From: Alloascoidea africana
Lineage: Eukaryota; Ascomycota; Alloascoideomycetes; Alloascoideales; Alloascoideaceae
Direction of reading: 5' to 3'
DNA length: 64,000 bases
Assembly: GCA_030581615.1 (NCBI GenBank)
Contig: JAKTTT010000016.1
Coordinates: forward strand, 310,001 to 374,000
Shown piece after piece: positions 53,788 to 63,846 of the stretch. Numbering within the stretch: the first letter of the stretch is position 1; each line of letters opens with the position of its first letter. The position numbers and the translations under genes were made by a program. Under the pieces are notes generated by a model. The model was not told where the DNA came from, made no database searches, and worked only from the letters and a program-made list of their open reading frames with translations.

Positions 53788-54903
53788 ATGAGAAAAGAAG
53801 TAATCTTCATAATAGGCCTCCATGTAGCCTTCCTGCTCTACGCCCTGTACGAGGTGTTTGACCTTTTAACCCTTCTGTACGACGACACATTCCAGGATGC
53901 TCTGCTCGAAGCTGACCTCAACCCGTCCTCCTCACAGCCCAAAAGGCCCCTGTTGGCCCCCAAAATCATACACCAAACTTACAAAAATGAATCCATTCCC
54001 GACATTTGGAAACCTGGTCAACAGTCCTGTATCGATCTACATCCTGACTATGAGTACATTCTCTGGACTGACGAAATGGCAAGAAACTTTATACAGGAAA
54101 AGTACCCTTGGTTCCTTGACACCTTTGACAGCTACCCTTACAACATCATGAGAGCCGACTCCATCCGTTATTTTGTCCTAAGTTACTACGGCGGTATTTA
54201 TATCGACCTCGATGATGGTTGTGTCCGCAGAATGGACCCCCTTCTAACTGTCCCTGCCGTGTTACGCCGTACTTTCCCCAATGGAATTTCAAACGATGTT
54301 ATGGCCGCGGTACCAAAGCATCCTTTCTTCCTCAAAGTCCTCGATAATTTGGAAAAATATAACCGAAACTGGCTAATTCCTTATGCCACAATCATGTATT
54401 CCACTGGTCCCCTATTTCTCTCCGTCATTTGGAAAAGATACAAGAGATGGGGCGTCCCCGAAGGTGGCGAGGTCAGAATCTTACAACCCGCTGATTACAA
54501 AATGCACACAATGTCCTTCTTCGCCATTGCCCCCGGCTCCAGTTGGCACCTGGGTGATGCAGAAATCATCAAGAAAATGGGCGATCACTGGTTAATTGTC
54601 ACAATCTTTGGATTCCTCCTTGCTTTCTTGGTCTTTGCTATAGAATACTGGTTTTACAATTTACTCACAAATTCTCGTTCAAGAATCTGGGTACGTAAAA
54701 TCTTGTCCACGTTTTATAGGTTTTTGAATGCCCTTTCCACCACTATTCGATCAAATCTTCAACATAATCGGAAAAACGTTGATTCCGATCCTTCTCAAGG
54801 TACAACAGGTGTAGGTGCCCAAGTTGATGATATCAACCTACAACTGCTACATTTTCAACAACGGGATCCTAATTATGATCTTGAAAAGAATGAGAATGAA
54901 TAG
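53788..54903 (+). CDS. SUR1: Inositol phosphoceramide mannosyltransferase catalytic subunit (SUR1/CSG1 family)
   Basis: GT32 glycosyltransferase that adds mannose from GDP-mannose to inositol phosphoceramide to give MIPC in the Golgi. Intronless, 371 residues (yeast Sur1 382, Csh1 376). An N-terminal signal-anchor spans about residues 5-30. The GT32 (Gly-transf-sug) domain begins PKIIHQTYKN (58-67). The metal-binding DxD is DLDDG at 140-144 after RYFVLSYYGGIYI. The conserved GDAEIIKKM precedes a C-terminal membrane helix (WLIVTIFGFLLAFLVFAI). It needs a Csg2-type partner in yeast, not seen here. The 5' side carries the GC-rich island and a CTT array. Confidence 0.93.
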   Translation: MRKEVIFIIGLHVAFLLYALYEVFDLLTLLYDDTFQDALLEADLNPSSSQPKRPLLAPKIIHQTYKNESIPDIWKPGQQSCIDLHPDYEYILWTDEMARNFIQEKYPWFLDTFDSYPYNIMRADSIRYFVLSYYGGIYIDLDDGCVRRMDPLLTVPAVLRRTFPNGISNDVMAAVPKHPFFLKVLDNLEKYNRNWLIPYATIMYSTGPLFLSVIWKRYKRWGVPEGGEVRILQPADYKMHTMSFFAIAPGSSWHLGDAEIIKKMGDHWLIVTIFGFLLAFLVFAIEYWFYNLLTNSRSRIWVRKILSTFYRFLNALSTTIRSNLQHNRKNVDSDPSQGTTGVGAQVDDINLQLLHFQQRDPNYDLEKNENE

Positions 54904-55976
54904 ATTAATCCTCCCCAAAAAGTCCCATCAGAATCGCCATCTAAAGACGCTAATCTCATGATTTGAAGGACATCCATTAATATTCTACTCCACGTTTTCT
55001 TCCTTTTTCTTTCTCATTTCAATAATTATTATTGCCCTTTCCCACCACTTGCAATTTCCGCCACCGTTTTGCTCCTTGTTAATTCTGCACCCATGATGAC
55101 CCTTTCTTTAATATCCTTTTATCTGTTTTAATTCATTTCACAACCTCACTTACTACTTGGCTTTGCGGAAACTATGTTAGCAACCGAAAATTTATTATGA
55201 TGGGATCATCTAACAATCACGGGAAATGAAAAAAAAAAACAAAGAGATAGCGAGCATGTGCCATCATTCGTGCAGGTACTGTACGTGACTGACTCATTCA
55301 CCTCATTCACTCGTTCAGTCACTGACTGACTGATTGATTGTTAACCGTTGGAAAACCATACATGCAAGATTTGACGTGCTTATCATCTTTGATCTTTTTC
55401 GAACCGACCCCGTCTACAGTTACTGATCCCTCTTTTTCCATCCCATCTATCGTTATCTTCTTAAACAAGAAATGTACTTTATGTTTCCCTCCTGCAATGC
55501 ATCAACCAAACTCAACTTCAACATCCACCTTTTTTTTTTCCCTCCCCCTTTGGCTGTGTGTGTGGCTTATAATTAAACAAAATTAATATCATTAATGAAC
55601 CAACCAAACAAAAATTGAAAGAAAATTTGAAAAATTTGAACAATTTGAAAAGCCTTTCTTCTCCAAGAGCAAACATTCTCAGCGACAACTACACTACATC
55701 ATCATCATTATCATCAAGACCACGAAAAAAATGAAATGAAATGGAAAATCCTAGATCAACAAAGAAAACAGAAAAAAAATGATCATGTGTTTTGCTCTCT
55801 TTAGATTTCATTGTCTGAATTGAATTGAATTGAACGTTACATGTTAATGTTTGGAGAGACTCTTTTTGAGAATCGCCCATCCATCTTCATTAATTTTTTC
55901 CATTTTTTTTTTCCCATTCTTACCTCGGTATTTTTGGTGGACCATTCTTCACTTGTCGAGCCTTTTTTGATGTCTA

Positions 55977-56019
55977 ATTATTACTACTACTATTATTACT
56001 ACTACTATTACTATTATCT
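55977..56019 (+). repeat. TTA/CTA trinucleotide microsatellite
   Basis: Imperfect array of ATT/ACT triplets; simple-sequence repeat in intergenic DNA. Confidence 0.8.
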
Positions 56020-56445
56020 CATTGGTTCTCTAGTTTTCGTTCTTGCTCTTAGTTAAGCCTGTCTGTCTACACTTTTTTTTTTTCACAACCTTTCCTTTTC
56101 TTTGTTTAAATTTTCCTTTTTTTTTTTCTATTGGTTTTGTTCTTTTCGTTCATGTTTGCTTTTTTCAACCATCCATTCCCACCATTCCATTCTGCTTCCA
56201 TTTTTGATATATAGACCACTAACTAAGTAAAGCAATATATATCAAAAAGTATAATCCTCCGTTTTGATGTAAAATAACCCCCCAAAAATGATTCAAATAG
56301 TTCCAATTGTTGAATTCACAGATCCTTTTATTTAACATACAAACACTCCCACTTGGACAATTATGAAACAGCCCGAAGGATGCGAGAAGAAAGGGGCTTC
56401 CATGTCTACAAATCTGAAACATTCCTATGCCCCCAGACTCAGAGA

Positions 56446-56515
56446 CACCCACACCCACACCCACAGCCTTTGCGACCGAGACCGAGACCGAGACCGAGAT
56501 CGAGATCGAGGCTGA
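56446..56515 (+). repeat. Adjacent CCCACA and ACCGAG/ATCGAG hexamer arrays
   Basis: Three CCCACA-type units are followed by four ACCGAG and about three ATCGAG units. The apparent His-Pro and Arg-Pro/Arg-Ser strings in frames here are repeat translations. Confidence 0.8.
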
Positions 56516-56857
56516 GACTAAGACCAATACTGAGATCAGCCTCACCTGTGGGTCTCAACTCAAGCTCTTCTGGCGTTAGCTTTGATGAGAACCATTTTTT
56601 TCATCTTTCGAAGTTTAAAAATCAAAAATCCTCAAAACACTGATTTCATGAATGACGATGAAAAAATTTTTTTTTTGTCACTGCTTTTCTGGATGTGAAC
56701 GGTTTTAGCTACCTCTATCATGATTACGATTACAGTACAAAAAAGCCTAACCTACTTTTCTTGGGGGTTTTGGTTTTTTGGCACTCTTCCATGCCCGTTG
56801 AAAGTTTACTTGTTCTATCAAACCGAACCCGCATCTATCAAAACACGACTAAAGTTT

Positions 56858-56882
56858 GGATGGATGGATGGATGGATGGATG
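56858..56882 (+). repeat. GGAT tetranucleotide array
   Basis: About six GGAT units. Confidence 0.85.
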
Positions 56883-57199
56883 CAGTTACAAGTGAGATGA
56901 GATGTCAAAGTTTAAAATCTCTTGCCTATACAAAACAGTCTAAAGAGAAAATCAAAAAAACAAAAAAAAAACATAAACAAATTTGACGTAAATTCAAAAA
57001 CAATAAGACAAATGGGTAATAAGATTTTAAAAAAACATTACAATGGGATCTGGGAAATTGCAAAACAAGTAGAATATCAATTTCTCACTCTTTTTTTTTT
57101 AAATATCCAGATCCAACAAACACCATTACTCTTCCTCTTCCTCACTAATGACAAATAAAAAAAAGATAAAAACAATTAATCAAATAATGAGATTCAGGT

Positions 57200-58603
57200 C
57201 TAACCAATGATGGCGGTTGAACCCGAGGACTCAAGTAATGAAGAGATTGTACTTGCATCAATAGATTCCGAAAAGTCAAAATCATCATCGAGAACAACAA
57301 GTTGAATAACACTGCTGTCACCATCAAAAATAACTGCAGCTTTCATTGAGTTTGTAGTGGGTCTGGCAAAATAGTCTTGGCTACCACCACCACTTCCGCC
57401 TTGTTTATCATGCATGTGGGAAATCAACTTGTTGGAACCTTTGCTCAAGATCTCAAACAGATCGAGTTCACCACAGCCCGAGGCCCAACATGAAGCATCA
57501 CCGTACTGTGTGGTTCTTGGCACTTGTGCATTCAAAAGCCAGATTGCGGGCATATCGTCATTCTGTCCACCGCTGGATGATGAATCCGAGGGCATGAGAA
57601 ATTCAAAGAAAAAGGCCTTGGAAGCTCCAGAAAATCCATGGTATGCAGGAATGTCCTTACGGTAGTAGTGACAACCATCTACACCGTTATCACAAGACTC
57701 ACCGCTGAAAATCATGAATTCAACGTTCGATGGAACAGTGACATCGCCCAAAAGTTCGGGTGATTCGACACTAAAGGAAGGATCGTTGCCACAGTATGAC
57801 AAAGAATTGCCAAAGCAAGAGGACCAGACTCCAGAACCGTTCGTACCGCCAAGTGTATTGAGGAAGACCAAGTTGTCGCCTGTTCCTGGAGTGTAGTAAG
57901 ACGATCTGGACCAAGAAGAACCAGAGCTTGAACCGGAGGAACCAGAGCTGGAACCAGAGCTCGAGTCGGAGCTGGAACCAGAAGACTTTGCAGATGTAGT
58001 TGGCTTTTCTTCCTCGCTCGAAAAAGCTGCAGATGTCGCCAAGGTCGTTGCAGGCGTGGCAGGCTCTGTTTCAGTATCTGAACCAGCAAGATTTTCATTC
58101 TTGCCCTGGTCAATAACAAGTGAAGCTGCAGCAGTTTCTGCAGCGCCTGTTACAGTTACTCCATTCCCATCAACGTAAAGAGTTTGGGTAATTTCAACCA
58201 TCTGCGTGACAACTTCCCGTCGATGTTGGTGATGAGCGTGTCTCTTGACATGTTCGACACAGCCTTCATCCGCCTCGGCATCTCTCTTCTTTTTGCTGGA
58301 AGAAGAGGAACCTGGGTAATAAACTGCAAATTGGTTCAAATGAATTGGTCCTCTAAAATGGACAGAAAGCTCTTCGTCAAATGGTGAATTTGCACCACTG
58401 AATGAAACAGTGGTATCGGTAAAATCACATGTTTCCTCATCCATAGAGGTGATTCTATTGTAACTTCCACTGAATCCGATATCTTCATAAGCCACTGCTT
58501 TAACTTGTGCGCAGTAGTAGTTGCCCCCGACATAATCACAGGCTGCGTTGGCTAGACCAGCAATGCCAGCGAGGACAGAAAGTGAGTAGGAAATCCTTGT
58601 CAT
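57200..58603 (-). CDS. TOS1: TOS1-like secreted cell-wall protein
   Basis: Fungal cell-wall protein with a glycosidase-like C-terminal domain. Intronless, 467 residues from ATG 58603 (yeast Tos1 455). A signal peptide occupies about residues 1-21 (ISYSLSVLAGIAGLANA). The DUF2403 domain follows (CDYVGGNYYCAQVKAVAYEDIGF to FAVYYPG). Kex2-type dibasic sites KKKRDAEA and HQHRREV come next, then a Ser-rich linker. The DUF2401 domain contains MPAIWLLNAQVPRTTQYGDASCW and CGELDLFEIL, where ELDLFE matches the ExDxxE pattern of GH16-like beta-glucanases. No GPI signal or tail anchor. Its upstream region includes a second GC-rich patch. Confidence 0.92.
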   Translation of the reverse strand: MTRISYSLSVLAGIAGLANAACDYVGGNYYCAQVKAVAYEDIGFSGSYNRITSMDEETCDFTDTTVSFSGANSPFDEELSVHFRGPIHLNQFAVYYPGSSSSSKKKRDAEADEGCVEHVKRHAHHQHRREVVTQMVEITQTLYVDGNGVTVTGAAETAAASLVIDQGKNENLAGSDTETEPATPATTLATSAAFSSEEEKPTTSAKSSGSSSDSSSGSSSGSSGSSSGSSWSRSSYYTPGTGDNLVFLNTLGGTNGSGVWSSCFGNSLSYCGNDPSFSVESPELLGDVTVPSNVEFMIFSGESCDNGVDGCHYYRKDIPAYHGFSGASKAFFFEFLMPSDSSSSGGQNDDMPAIWLLNAQVPRTTQYGDASCWASGCGELDLFEILSKGSNKLISHMHDKQGGSGGGSQDYFARPTTNSMKAAVIFDGDSSVIQLVVLDDDFDFSESIDASTISSLLESSGSTAIIG

Positions 58604-60754
58604 TTTCAATGGATATCAAAAGAAATAATACAACAAAGACAAGCGATTATTCTTTGTTTTGTTTTGTTTCGTGGTTTTTGTTTTGTTTCGTTTGGTCGAC
58701 AGTAATAGATCTTAGCACTGCTAAAAGAATAATACCGTTGGGTCGATTATAAAAGAATGTATGTTGAAGTCTTAAAAGAGTGACTAGCGTTTGAAAAAGG
58801 TTGGCCTTTTTGTTTGTGCAAAAACAAATAAAGAAAATTGCAATCGAGACAGCAAAAAGAATTCGGGACAAAAACAGCCAGGGGATTGTGGAATATATAT
58901 ATGGGAAATTGACATGTCTGATTTTTCCAAGTAGGGCGGATGGTCAAGGCTGACCATGCGGGAACCAAGCCACCTGCCGTTTTGGGAAGCGTCAGGGTCC
59001 AGTCCAGGCTCCAACCACGACCCGATACGTAACTGAATGCCATCCCCATGAGTCTTTCCCTCCGGACCAGTTTGTCCGGTCTTTCGGCACGTCCAAAGCG
59101 CCTTTCCTACAGATTTAGGCGTTGAAGACTTTTGCAAATGAGGATGTTGTGGCCCTGGACCACAGCGCTAGCAGTGCTCTTTGGTCTTGTTGTTCTGGAC
59201 CTGCACCTGCACCTGCACCTCGTAGGCGGGTCGCGCCCCGCTGCATGGGCCGGTTTCAAACTTGGCAAGCGGCAGACATTATTTAAGCGCCGGGACCAAA
59301 AGGTTAGTGTCCACCACATTTTTTTTGTGTCTGGCCGAGACCGCAATGCGATGGTCACCGCCATCACCACCACCACTTTCTCCTTCAATTCGCCCTCGGA
59401 ATCGGGAGAAAATGTGCCTGGTGGGTAAGCTGCCGCCCTGTATCCGGACCCAACGTTCTGGACACTGCGTCCGTGTGGTTTCTCGATGTGCCCCATTTCA
59501 TATCTCATGGCTCAGCTCTCCAGCCCAGACTAAAACCAAAAATCCCTGTTTGTTAAGTCTAAATAGAGCATATCAAATCAGAATCCAATCGAATCGATTT
59601 TCTTCATACTGCAGTTGCACGCACCGCTGTTGATTTGAAAAGCCAAGCCAAGAAAAAAAAAAATGGAGACAACTGTAGTAGTAGTCTCGGGTTAGCATGG
59701 GCTCCGTCTCCGTTTGTCATGTTTGACATATCTCCATTCTAGCCAGACACGGAAACGGAACGGGAAGCTAGTTCTAGTACGGAACACCGATAAATTATCC
59801 AGCATTACGCTACTTTAGGTTTTTCCGCCCCTTTTTATTTATTTATTTCAATGACTTTACTGAGTAATATCGAGAATTAATAAATGAAAAATAGGGGAAA
59901 AGGGGAGAGAAATGCATTAATTATGAATCCCTTTTTTGCAATAATACAAACAACACAATTCAATAAATTAAGTCATAGGGGGGAAAGGGACTCCACTATT
60001 AAACGGTACGTGCTCCCATCTGTCGTTTCGATCAAGAATATAGAGATCACAGCACAGATGCGCGTGCCGATATCAAGCAGACGCTTCGTCCATCTTGATA
60101 AACTGGTGTATGGTGCAAACCACTGACTTGTTCAGCTATCTAGAAATGATGGAAAGGATAAAGATATAGGCAATACTAGTTGATCCCATTCACGCCAAGT
60201 TTTGAACATGCAAAGAGAAATATGATTCAGCTTGTAATACAACCAATCTCAAATTTCATCCCCCAGTATCCTTCACACTTGCGCTTTGGGCTCGTGCTTG
60301 TGCTCCTGTTCATTCTCATGCTCATGCTCGCTCCCCACTCGAGTTATCAAAGACTCAACAAACAGGTGAACAAAGCATAGTATTGGGTCATATCCACCTA
60401 TCTGAAAATGTCTGTCAGTCACCTCCGGGATCGTTATCAATTGTGTGCTCCAAAATGACAAGGATCATCTTGTTTCAGATACAGTTTCTACATTAGAAAG
60501 GAGAAGAAATAAACCAAGTTGTAAACGTTCCCCTTTGCTTGAAATGTGAGATTGTTCGATCACATGAACCTAAATTTTTCTTATACCCCGTTTCTTCTTT
60601 TTCCGAGCTGTTCAAACCCCGCGATGAATCAGATATGGAAAAAAAGACAGTTTGGGTCCTGGATTCTCTTTAGTGAACACACCCACACACCCCTCTTTCC
60701 TACCATCCCCACAATCCTACCTCTTTATAAAACATTTGTTTTGGATAAGAAATT
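58604..60754. other. Divergent intergenic region TOS1-like / CWC27
   Basis: About 2.15 kb. From roughly 58930 to 59480 it is GC-richer with a CTGCAC triplet repeat (59200-59218). The rest is AT-rich. No coding frame is convincing. TATA-like sequences occur near both genes. Confidence 0.45.
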
Positions 60755-62284
60755 ATGTCTGGTATTGAACCTCCTACAACGGCAAAAGTGGCCTTATACA
60801 CAACCAAAGGTCCATTAGAGATTGAACTTTGGGCCAAGGAATGTCCACTTGCGAGTCGAAATTTCTTACAACGTTGTTTAGATGGATATTACGAAAACAA
60901 CCAATTCTTTCGTGTCATAAAAGATTTCATAATCCAGTCTGGTGACCCCACGAACACAGGAAACGGCGGTGAATCGATATATCTGGATCCGGAAACTGCT
61001 GCGGATCAAGGTTATAAAAATGAATTCCACTCGAGATTACGATTTACAAGACGTGGTCTTTTGGGAGCTGCAAATATCAAAGGAGTGAGAAATTCAAACA
61101 ATTCCCAGTTTTTCATAACAATGGCTCCAGCTCCGGAACTCAACCAGCGTAATACCCTATTTGGAAGAATAGTGGGCGATACCATTTACAATGCAATAAA
61201 AATTGGAGAGGCTGAAGTTGATGATAATGACCAACCAATCTATCCCGTATCCATCACACATGTTGAAGTTATAGTCAAGTATTTTGATGATTTGGTGCCT
61301 CGTGAAAACAAAAAGGATACGACTACAGGTCAAAGTGCGACATTAGAAGCTAAAAAAGCGGAAAAAAAGAAAAAATCGAGGATAACAAACATGAAAAAGG
61401 TGAAATTGAATTATGATGATGGGGATGAAGATGATGGTGAAAACTATCCTGCAAGAAAGAAGATAAAGCTAAAGCCATTTAAAAAAGCCACAACTTCATC
61501 AAGAAGGAAAGTAGATAATGGTTCAGATAGCGAAGATGAATCCAAAAATACCAAAGAAAAAGAAGAGAATGAGATTAAGTTAACTGAAAAGGAAAGTGAG
61601 GAACAAGAATTGATGAAAGCCGAACCAACTGTAGAGATAGAACAAAAGAAAGAAGAAGGTGTTAATAGACTTGGCTCGTTAAATGCCAAAATAGAGGAAC
61701 TGAAATCATCGTTAAAGAAATCATCAAAGGAAATAACAACAAAAACAACTGCAACACCGTCTTCTTCATCAGCCGCACCATTAAATCTGAAAAAGCACAA
61801 AAAGGAATCCAAAAAGAAGAGACACCAGGCAACTCAGGGCGAGTTGGAACTAAGGGATTTACAAACTCGTGCTAAACTGGACAAATTCAAAACTATTCTA
61901 TCTTCAAATGGAGGTGCACCCCAGACCCAAAACCTCAAATCCACCATGAATGCAGCAGCACCAGTAGTCGATGAAAATGACCAATTTGATGTGTCATCAG
62001 CAGATGACGATGATGATGATTACGATTTTCTCCTAAATCACAAACTACAGTTTGAGAATAATCCTGATAATTACAAACGGGAAAACAAAGACTTGCTCAT
62101 GACTATAGACACAAAAGAAGGTTCTGATGAACTTGCAAAAAGCAGAGAGAGAGCAAAGAATAGAATCGATGATCTGGTATATACAAATTCCCAAAGGGAA
62201 AAGGATAGAGAACAGGAACGCGAGCGATGGAGGTCCTCAAAAGTGAAATCGGGGTTTGATCGAAAGGCAGCTACTATTCGCTAG
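60755..62284 (+). CDS. CWC27: Spliceosomal cyclophilin CWC27/Cyp7-type
   Basis: Cyclophilin-domain component of the activated spliceosome (Bact complex, partner of CWC22 in other species). Intronless, 509 residues. The cyclophilin domain covers about 11-175: GPLEIELWAKECPLASRNF, QSGDPTNTGNGGESIY, NEFHSRLRFTRRGLLGAAN, SQFFITMAPAPELNQRNTLFGRI. The GGESIY and EFHSRLRF text is specific to CWC27. The active-site Trp position is non-canonical, as in human CWC27, which is inactive as an isomerase. The rest is a long charged coiled region ending with the conserved RAKLDKFKTIL and HKLQFENN. Its presence fits the intron-rich genome. Confidence 0.94.
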   Translation: MSGIEPPTTAKVALYTTKGPLEIELWAKECPLASRNFLQRCLDGYYENNQFFRVIKDFIIQSGDPTNTGNGGESIYLDPETAADQGYKNEFHSRLRFTRRGLLGAANIKGVRNSNNSQFFITMAPAPELNQRNTLFGRIVGDTIYNAIKIGEAEVDDNDQPIYPVSITHVEVIVKYFDDLVPRENKKDTTTGQSATLEAKKAEKKKKSRITNMKKVKLNYDDGDEDDGENYPARKKIKLKPFKKATTSSRRKVDNGSDSEDESKNTKEKEENEIKLTEKESEEQELMKAEPTVEIEQKKEEGVNRLGSLNAKIEELKSSLKKSSKEITTKTTATPSSSSAAPLNLKKHKKESKKKRHQATQGELELRDLQTRAKLDKFKTILSSNGGAPQTQNLKSTMNAAAPVVDENDQFDVSSADDDDDDYDFLLNHKLQFENNPDNYKRENKDLLMTIDTKEGSDELAKSRERAKNRIDDLVYTNSQREKDREQERERWRSSKVKSGFDRKAATIR

Positions 62285-62320
62285 TCTAATATCAAAATAA
62301 ATGGGAGCGAACTCCTCGTT

Positions 62321-62352
62321 CCCCCCCCCCCCCCCCCCCCCCNNNNNNNNNN
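62321..62352. other. Poly-C run and 10-N assembly gap
   Basis: A run of C from 62321 to 62342 abuts ten N (62343-62352). The true length between CWC27 and the next gene is therefore unknown. Confidence 0.98.
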
Positions 62353-62439
62353 ACATTTTATATCCCAGTGAAATTCCATGACCGTGAAAATCTAGAGCAA
62401 ATGCTATATAAAAATATACTGTGTAAAATCAACGGAAAA

Positions 62440-63846
62440 TTACTCAATTACATGGACAAGAGGTGCTCCCAATCTTTCAAAACAAACTTCAGATAAACCA
62501 AGTGCAATCCAATCCGCCTTTTCTCTTGGACGGTATATTTTAGGATGTATCCTTGGCTTTGCCATTTTATAACCGATTCCTCCAGTTCGACTTAATTTGG
62601 ACGCAAGTTCTCCTTCTCTCATTATCCACTTGAGCAACCTTGTACTCATGATTCGACCGTATGGACATATTGTTATATCTTGCCGTATCTCCAAATCCTT
62701 GCAGTTGTGAAACTTGACTTTGATCACAGCTTCGTATTTAACCTCGTAGAGTTTCGACTTTGTGGTGAAACCAAACATGTTTTCAATCGGCATGTCCGAT
62801 TGTTCTTCGAAAAGAAGTACTGATTTGAACTCAGACAGGGAATTGTTTGTCAAAATTCCCGAACTTGAACTGCCTATTTCATCCGGATATACCAATGCCA
62901 GTTGGGTAATGTATCCCGATGGTGGCAGAGGAACGTTCAACTCTTGAGAAGACTGTATTATTTTTCGTGTTTTCGATATTGGATCATCTCGTGTATCCAT
63001 CGAAGCCGTTTCCACAATCTCCATCGAGATCTTCTTTATTATAATCGGTTTTGACTTTCTCCAACTCACTTTGCTCATCGGTTCAAAGTTTTGCACTATT
63101 CGCACGTTTGAAATGAACTCATCGCCAGGACCCAAAGCAGTGTTTGGAATTGAATATTCTAATCGGGCCACCATATCTGGCGAATCCTTAATATCCGTTA
63201 TCGGCTCGTTATACTTGCCGTAGAGCGGTAACGTATCGTACTTTTTGATTTGAATTGGAAATTTGTAAATCTCTTCTGAGCTCTCTCCATAGCCAACCAC
63301 AACCTCGATTCTGAATCTGGACGAGCAGCCAACTTTTGAGAGCTGCATGCTCGCTGGAACTTCTGTATCCAGATCTATCAAAAACGGTGTCTCGATACAG
63401 ATGACCTCCTCCATCAACGTCCCAGCAAAAGGTTGAAATCCATCCTGTTCATATATCATAAAATCTTCGGATCTCCTAGGCATACATGTTGTTAGTAGGC
63501 CAAACTTTTGACAATAGAGAACCACGGAGATGACGGAACAACGCTCGCCTTGACTGATTCATACTTTGTACTGTATCCCAGTTTCGAGCCGGATGAAAGA
63601 ATAGTCTCCGTTTGCCATAGTTGAATCGCAACTTTTCTAAGATAAAAAGGTGAGGCATCTATACTGTTTACCTGAACAGTTCCCTCAAGTCGTGGCTGCA
63701 TTTATCGGTTTCCCAGATCAGATGTGTGTCAGTAAACAATGCAGTTGCTAGAAAGATCAAACAGTTCATACCCATGTCCTTGGAACTCCGGGGCATCCTC
63801 GAACAATATCTCTATTATCCTTGCCTTTTAACTGGACTGTTATCAT
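62440..63846 (-). CDS. ECM21/CSR2-type alpha-arrestin, 3 exons
   Basis: Alpha-arrestin (ART2/ART8 lineage) adaptor for Rsp5-dependent endocytosis. Minus-strand exons are 63846-63772, 63695-63565 and 63475-62440, giving about 413 residues. Exon 1 ends RGCPGVPRTW and exon 2 starts PRLEGTVQV, a join typical of ECM21/CSR2 proteins (RGCPGVPRTWPRIEGTI, from memory). Then LRKVAIQLWQTETILSS, and in exon 3 FLIDLDTEVPASMQL, YKFPIQIKKYDTLPLYGKYNEP and an arrestin C-like beta region. Intron 2 has a perfect TACTAAC. Yeast Ecm21 exceeds 1000 residues with long disordered ends; here the ends are short, so either the gene is compact or outer exons were missed. No PPxY seen in the predicted part. Confidence 0.75.

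Larger units (their letters stand above)
54904..57199. other. Intergenic with simple repeats, convergent genes
   Basis: About 2.3 kb between the SUR1-like and TOS1-like stops. Rich in T tracts and microsatellites: a TTA/CTA trinucleotide array (about 55977-56019), CCCACA and ACCGAG hexamer arrays (about 56446-56515), and a GGAT tetramer array (about 56858-56882). No credible gene. Confidence 0.5.

Noticed and set aside
53343-53861. Plus-strand open frame running into the SUR1-like gene in another phase
   Set aside because: It spans the GC island, a T tract (poly-Phe) and a CTT array; clearly repeat-driven.
56353-56643. Arg/Pro/His-rich frame
   Set aside because: Produced by CCCACA and ACCGAG hexamer arrays.
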